NCBI GenBank assembly: GCA_964367935.1
Contig: CAYIYZ010000003.1
Span: 124,001 to 188,000, forward strand
Length of the DNA: 64,000 bases
Direction: 5' to 3'
DNA from: Scatomorpha sp964367935
GTDB lineage: Bacteria; Bacillota; Clostridia; Oscillospirales; Oscillospiraceae
Positions 60,775-64,000 of the stretch are shown here, in pieces. The notes under the pieces are model-generated. The model did not search any database and was not told the origin of the DNA. It saw only the letters and a list, made by a program, of their open reading frames with translations. The translations under genes and the position numbers were made by a program. Within the stretch, counting starts at the first letter, position 1, and each line of letters opens with the position of its first letter.

Positions 60775-61003
60775 CGCCGTCCGCAGACGGCAAATATAAA
60801 AGTTTTACTCGATTTTTTTCAAAAAATCGTGGGGTCTCGGGGCAAAGCCCCGAGTCGCCGTCCGCAGACGGCGAAATCCTTTGCCTTAAAAGCGTATTTT
60901 TGAAAGTGAATTTTCGCAGGTAGTGCGAAAAGAGAAAACTTTTTACAAGAAAAAAAGTTTTCTAAAACCCTCGCAAGGGGTTTGGGGCAAAGCCCCAACA
61001 AAA
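60775..61003 (-). repeat. Composite hairpin repeat R2, copy d
   Basis: Long form, inverted relative to copy c and differing from it at two positions in about 200 bp (60797-60996). It begins five bases after the DUF4830 stop with CGCCGTCCGCAGACGGC. Modules on the minus strand run GGGGCTTTGCCCC, CCCC...GGG pair, GAAAACTTTTT/AAAAAGTTTTC, CGCCGTC/GACGGCG, CTCGGGGC/GCCCCGAG and CGATTTTTT/AAAAAATCG. The same peptide-like shadow frame occurs in both copies only because the DNA is nearly identical. Confidence 0.8.
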
Positions 61004-61080
61004 ACAAAACAAAAAAACAATACAAAAAATAAAACAAAAAACAAAACAAAAAACAAAACAAAAAACAAAACAAAAAATAA
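61004..61080 (+). repeat. A-rich simple repeat, AAAACAAAAAAC units
   Basis: Roughly four copies of a 12-base unit AAAACAAAAAAC (61031-61078) preceded by a degenerate part. It is the linker between the R2 and R3 modules of copy d; copies a, b and c have T- or A-rich linkers at the same place. Length may vary between strains by slippage. Confidence 0.75.
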
Positions 61081-61082
61081 AA

Positions 61083-61178
61083 AACCCTTTTCCACAGAAA
61101 AAGGGTTCGGACGAACACACAGGTACGCCTCTACAAATGTAGAAAATGGGTTCGGAACGGTCAAGACCATTCCCTACA
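61083..61178 (+). repeat. Composite repeat R3 module, copy d
   Basis: AACCCTTTT-ccacag-AAAAGGGTT (61083-61107, allowing slippage), a decayed GGACGAACAC...GGTACGCC piece (61109-61129), and GGAACGGTC-aa-GACCATTCC (61154-61173) followed by CTACAAG. The same pieces occur at 50838-50936 and, shortened, at 13340-13386, each with CCTAC after the second stem. Confidence 0.65.
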
Positions 61179-61182
61179 AGAC

Positions 61183-61210
61183 AAAAAAGGCACCGCCAAA
61201 GCGGTGCCTT
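61183..61210 (-). terminator. Terminator of tuf
   Basis: Minus strand AAGGCACCGC-tttg-GCGGTGCCTT followed by TTTT; strong intrinsic terminator about 30 bases after the tuf stop. Confidence 0.9.
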
Positions 61211-61238
61211 TAATTATGCATTTATCAAGTAATTAAAA

Positions 61239-62444
61239 TTACTCAGCGATCTCGATAACAACGCCCGAACCAACAGTACGGCCGCCCTCACGGATAGCGA
61301 AACGCAGACCGTGCTCGATAGCTATCGGAGTGATCAGCTCAACGCCCATGTCAACGTTGTCGCCGGGCATGCACATCTCAACGCCATCAGGCAGAGAGAT
61401 AACACCGGTAACGTCAGTTGTACGGAAGTAGAACTGGGGACGGTAGTTGTTGAAGAAAGGTGTGTGACGACCACCCTCGTCCTTAGAAAGAACGTAAACC
61501 TGACCCTTAAACTTTGTTAGGGGCTTTATGGTCTTGGGCGCTGCCAAAACCTGGCCACGCTCAACGTCCTTCTTTGCTATACCACGAAGCAGTGTACCAA
61601 CGTTGTCGCCTGCCTCTGCGTACTCAAGGATCTTGTGGAACATCTCTGTACCGGTAACTGTGGTCTCCAATGTGTCACGGATACCAACGATCTCTACCTT
61701 ATCGCCAACCTTAACGCTACCACGCTCAACACGACCGGTGGTAACTGTACCACGACCTGTGATGGTGAAAACGTCCTCGATGGGCATTAGGAAGGGAAGG
61801 TCAGCCTTACGCTCAGGTGTCTTGATCCACTCGTCAACTGCGCCCATAAGCTCCCAGATGCAAGCATACTCAGGTGCATCTACATCAGGATTCTCGCTTA
61901 CAAGTGCGTTTAGTGCGGAACCGGGGATGATCGGTGTGTCATCGCCGGGGAAGTCGTACTTGCTCAGTAGCTCACGAACCTCAAGCTCAACAAGCTCAAG
62001 AAGCTCGGGATCGTCTACCTGGTCAACCTTGTTCAGGAAGACTACTATATAAGGCACGTTAACCTGACGTGCGAGCAGAAGGTGCTCACGAGTCTGTGCC
62101 ATGGGGCCGTCAGATGCTGCGATAACAAGTATACCACCGTCCATCTGTGCTGCGCCTGTTATCATGTTCTTGATATAGTCAGCGTGGCCGGGGCAGTCAA
62201 CGTGTGCATAGTGACGTGCCTCTGTCTGATACTCAACGTGTGCTGTGTTAATTGTGATACCGCGTGCCTTCTCCTCAGGTGCGTTGTCTATAGAGTCATA
62301 TGCTCTTACCGCAGCCGCATCGGGGTCCTTCATCGCCAAAACCTTTGTGATTGCGGCGGTCAGTGTGGTCTTGCCGTGGTCAATATGGCCTATCGTGCCG
62401 ATATTGACGTGGGGTTTGGTACGCTCAAATGTCTGCTTTGCCAT
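61239..62444 (-). CDS. tuf: Elongation factor Tu
   Basis: Delivers aminoacyl-tRNA to the ribosome (401 residues). GTPase motifs: GHIDHGKTTLTAAITK, RGITINTAH, DCPGHADYIKNM, NKVDQVDD and the GSALNAL region; then domains 2 and 3 with TGRGTVTTGRVERG and FAIREGGRTVGSGVV. The first motif has Ile where most EF-Tu have Val. It starts 44 bases after fusA, with an AGGAGGAT site, and ends at a strong terminator. Confidence 0.98.
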   Translation of the reverse strand: MAKQTFERTKPHVNIGTIGHIDHGKTTLTAAITKVLAMKDPDAAAVRAYDSIDNAPEEKARGITINTAHVEYQTEARHYAHVDCPGHADYIKNMITGAAQMDGGILVIAASDGPMAQTREHLLLARQVNVPYIVVFLNKVDQVDDPELLELVELEVRELLSKYDFPGDDTPIIPGSALNALVSENPDVDAPEYACIWELMGAVDEWIKTPERKADLPFLMPIEDVFTITGRGTVTTGRVERGSVKVGDKVEIVGIRDTLETTVTGTEMFHKILEYAEAGDNVGTLLRGIAKKDVERGQVLAAPKTIKPLTKFKGQVYVLSKDEGGRHTPFFNNYRPQFYFRTTDVTGVISLPDGVEMCMPGDNVDMGVELITPIAIEHGLRFAIREGGRTVGSGVVIEIAE

Positions 62445-62488
62445 TGTGATATCCTCCTCAATAATCTTATAAATTTATTTCCCCGGGT

Positions 62489-64000
62489 TTAGCCCCGGCT
62501 GCCTGCGAGTGATTCTCTTAAACTCTTCGGTAACTCAACATAGTGGCTGGGCTCCATGCTGTAGTTCGCCCTTCCCTGTGTCTTGCTCCTCAAGTCTGTC
62601 GCGTAGCCGAACATTGTGGAAAGCGGTACATGCGCATTTATTATCGCCGCACCGTTTCTCACATCTGTGCCGACTATCTGTCCACGACGTGAGTTCATGT
62701 CGCCCATTACATCGCCCATGTAATCCTCAGGTGCTGTTACCGCTACCTTCATGATAGGCTCAAGTAATGTCGCGCCCGCCTTGCCCATAGCCTCTTTAAA
62801 TGCCATGCTGCCGGCGATTTTAAATGCCATCTCGGACGAGTCTACCTCGTGGTATGCTCCGTCTTCTAATGTTACCTTTACGTCTACAACCGGATAGCCC
62901 ATGACCATACCGGCCTGCAATGCGCCCTGTATACCCTGATCAACCGCAGGAATATACTCTCTCGGTATCGCACCGCCCGAAATCTTGTCCACGAACTCGT
63001 AACCCTTGCCCGACTCATTCGGCTCAAGTGTTATCTTCACTCGTGCAAACTGTCCGCGTCCGCCAGACTGACGTGCAAACTTCGTATCCACCGTTGCAGC
63101 CCTCGTAACAGTTTCCTTATACGATACCTGCGGCTTACCGACATTCGCCTCAACCTTAAACTCACGCAACAGCCTGTCTACAATGATCTCAAGGTGTAAC
63201 TCACCCATGCCGGCGATGATGGTCTGCCCGCTGTCCTCGTCCGTCCAAGTCTTGAACGTCGGATCCTCTTCAGCAAGCTTAGCAAGTGCTATACCCATCT
63301 TCTCCTGTCCTGCCTTTGTCTTAGGCTCTATTGCAACCCTAATAACAGGCTCAGGGAACTCCATCGACTCCAATATGATCGGAGACTTCTCGTCACAAAG
63401 TGTGTCACCGGTCGTCGTATTCTTCAGACCTACCGCTGCTGCTATATCGCCCGAATACACTCTCTGTATATCCTCACGGTGATTTGCGTGCATCTGTAGG
63501 ATACGTCCGATACGCTCCTTATTGTTCTTTGTTGCGTTCAGTACACCCGAACCGGCATCTACCGTACCCGAATACACTCTGAAGAACGCAAGCTTTCCTA
63601 CATAGGGGTCAGTCATTATCTTAAACGCCAATGCCGAGAAAGGCTCCTCGTCACTCGCCTGACGTAGTTCCTCTTCCTCTGTCCTGGGATTCACACCCTT
63701 TATCGCCTCTATATCCAAAGGCGAGGGCATGTAAGCCACGATAGCGTCAAGTAACTTCTGTACTCCCTTGTTCTTATAAGATGTTCCGCATACCATCGGT
63801 ACCATCTTATTGGCTATTGTTGCTTCTCTTATGGTGGTCTTTATCAGAGCTACAGGTATGTCAGCCTCTTCCAAAGCAAGCTCCATAATCTCATCGGATA
63901 GATCAGCCAAAGCATCTATCAGATTCGTACGGTACTGCGCTGCCAGCTCCACCATATCCTCGGGTATCTCCTCACGGCGAACGTCCTTGCCAAGATCATC
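62489..64000 (-). CDS. fusA: Elongation factor G, 5' end beyond the window
   Basis: The last 503 or so residues of EF-G; the N-terminal G domain is cut by the right edge. The frame is open to base 64000 and reads DDLGKDVRREEIPEDMVELA upstream of the internal ATG at 63955. Visible motifs: VPMVCGTSYKNKGVQKLLDA, FRVYSGTVDAGSGVLN, IAAVGLKNTTTGDTLCD, AGMGELHLEIIVDRL, ESGKGYEFVDKISGGAIPRE and, near the end, RRGQIVGTDVRNG. Normal full length would be about 690 residues. It is followed by tuf as in the str operon. Confidence 0.97.
   Translation of the reverse strand, partial: DDLGKDVRREEIPEDMVELAAQYRTNLIDALADLSDEIMELALEEADIPVALIKTTIREATIANKMVPMVCGTSYKNKGVQKLLDAIVAYMPSPLDIEAIKGVNPRTEEEELRQASDEEPFSALAFKIMTDPYVGKLAFFRVYSGTVDAGSGVLNATKNNKERIGRILQMHANHREDIQRVYSGDIAAAVGLKNTTTGDTLCDEKSPIILESMEFPEPVIRVAIEPKTKAGQEKMGIALAKLAEEDPTFKTWTDEDSGQTIIAGMGELHLEIIVDRLLREFKVEANVGKPQVSYKETVTRAATVDTKFARQSGGRGQFARVKITLEPNESGKGYEFVDKISGGAIPREYIPAVDQGIQGALQAGMVMGYPVVDVKVTLEDGAYHEVDSSEMAFKIAGSMAFKEAMGKAGATLLEPIMKVAVTAPEDYMGDVMGDMNSRRGQIVGTDVRNGAAIINAHVPLSTMFGYATDLRSKTQGRANYSMEPSHYVELPKSLRESLAGSRG

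Noticed and set aside
60771..61238. CRISPR-like array in the repetitive A-rich region
   Set aside because: The 12-base units are contiguous simple sequence without spacers; there are no cas genes in the window.

Overview
This window looks like a Clostridia-class member of the Bacillota with moderate GC. The signs are a clostridial-type split glutamate synthase with an ANTAR regulator and a type III glutamine synthetase, the dprA-topA-trmFO and plsX-acpP-rnc-smc-ftsY gene orders, strong AGGAGG-type ribosome binding sites, consensus sigma-A promoters and an FtsEX/M23/S41 cell-wall block. No rRNA, tRNA, CRISPR array or transposase gene was seen. The window cuts through two genes: an ANTAR response regulator at the left edge and fusA at the right edge.

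Layout. (1) 1-10447 is a nitrogen-assimilation island. On the minus strand are a glutamate synthase split into three proteins, glnA and the ANTAR regulator. On the plus strand, divergently, are asnA, glnN (GSIII) and an ammonium transporter fused to a P-II domain. Both divergent transcripts begin with hairpin leaders sharing the foot CAAAGGCG. (2) 10894-17199, minus strand, is a four-gene Dpp-type peptide importer without a binding protein, followed by cutC and an M81 (MlrC-like) peptidase. (3) 17459-27040, plus strand, holds an MTA/SAH nucleosidase, then a complete second peptide importer: lipoprotein, two permeases, two ATPases, a 64-residue membrane protein and an M3 oligoendopeptidase. One permease carries a seven-repeat RCC1-like propeller in an extracellular loop. 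(4) 27093-32167 holds two cyclic-di-GMP-type hydrolases (HD-GYP-like and SBP-SBP-GGDEF-EAL). (5) 32288-50780, minus strand, is housekeeping: rpsU, leuS, and a nearly gapless run from dprA to rsfS. (6) 51223-60249, minus strand, holds a TrmH-type methyltransferase, lysS, greA, an S41 protease, an M23 hydrolase, ftsX, ftsE, a PucR-type regulator and an RsuA-type pseudouridine synthase. (7) 60339-64000 holds a DUF4830 protein, tuf and partial fusA.

How they work together. Island 1 covers ammonium uptake, sensing by P-II and ANTAR, and assimilation into Gln, Glu and Asn. Block 3 is a self-contained route to bring in peptides and hydrolyse them. Blocks 5-7 are translation, phospholipid and chromosome maintenance, and division-linked wall hydrolysis.

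The most unusual things seen are the RCC1-propeller permease; two families of intergenic structured repeats whose stems are kept by paired base changes (R1, two full copies; a composite element, four copies); the paired hairpin leaders of the nitrogen genes; and an SMC protein with both arms shortened. All repeat comparisons were made by eye.
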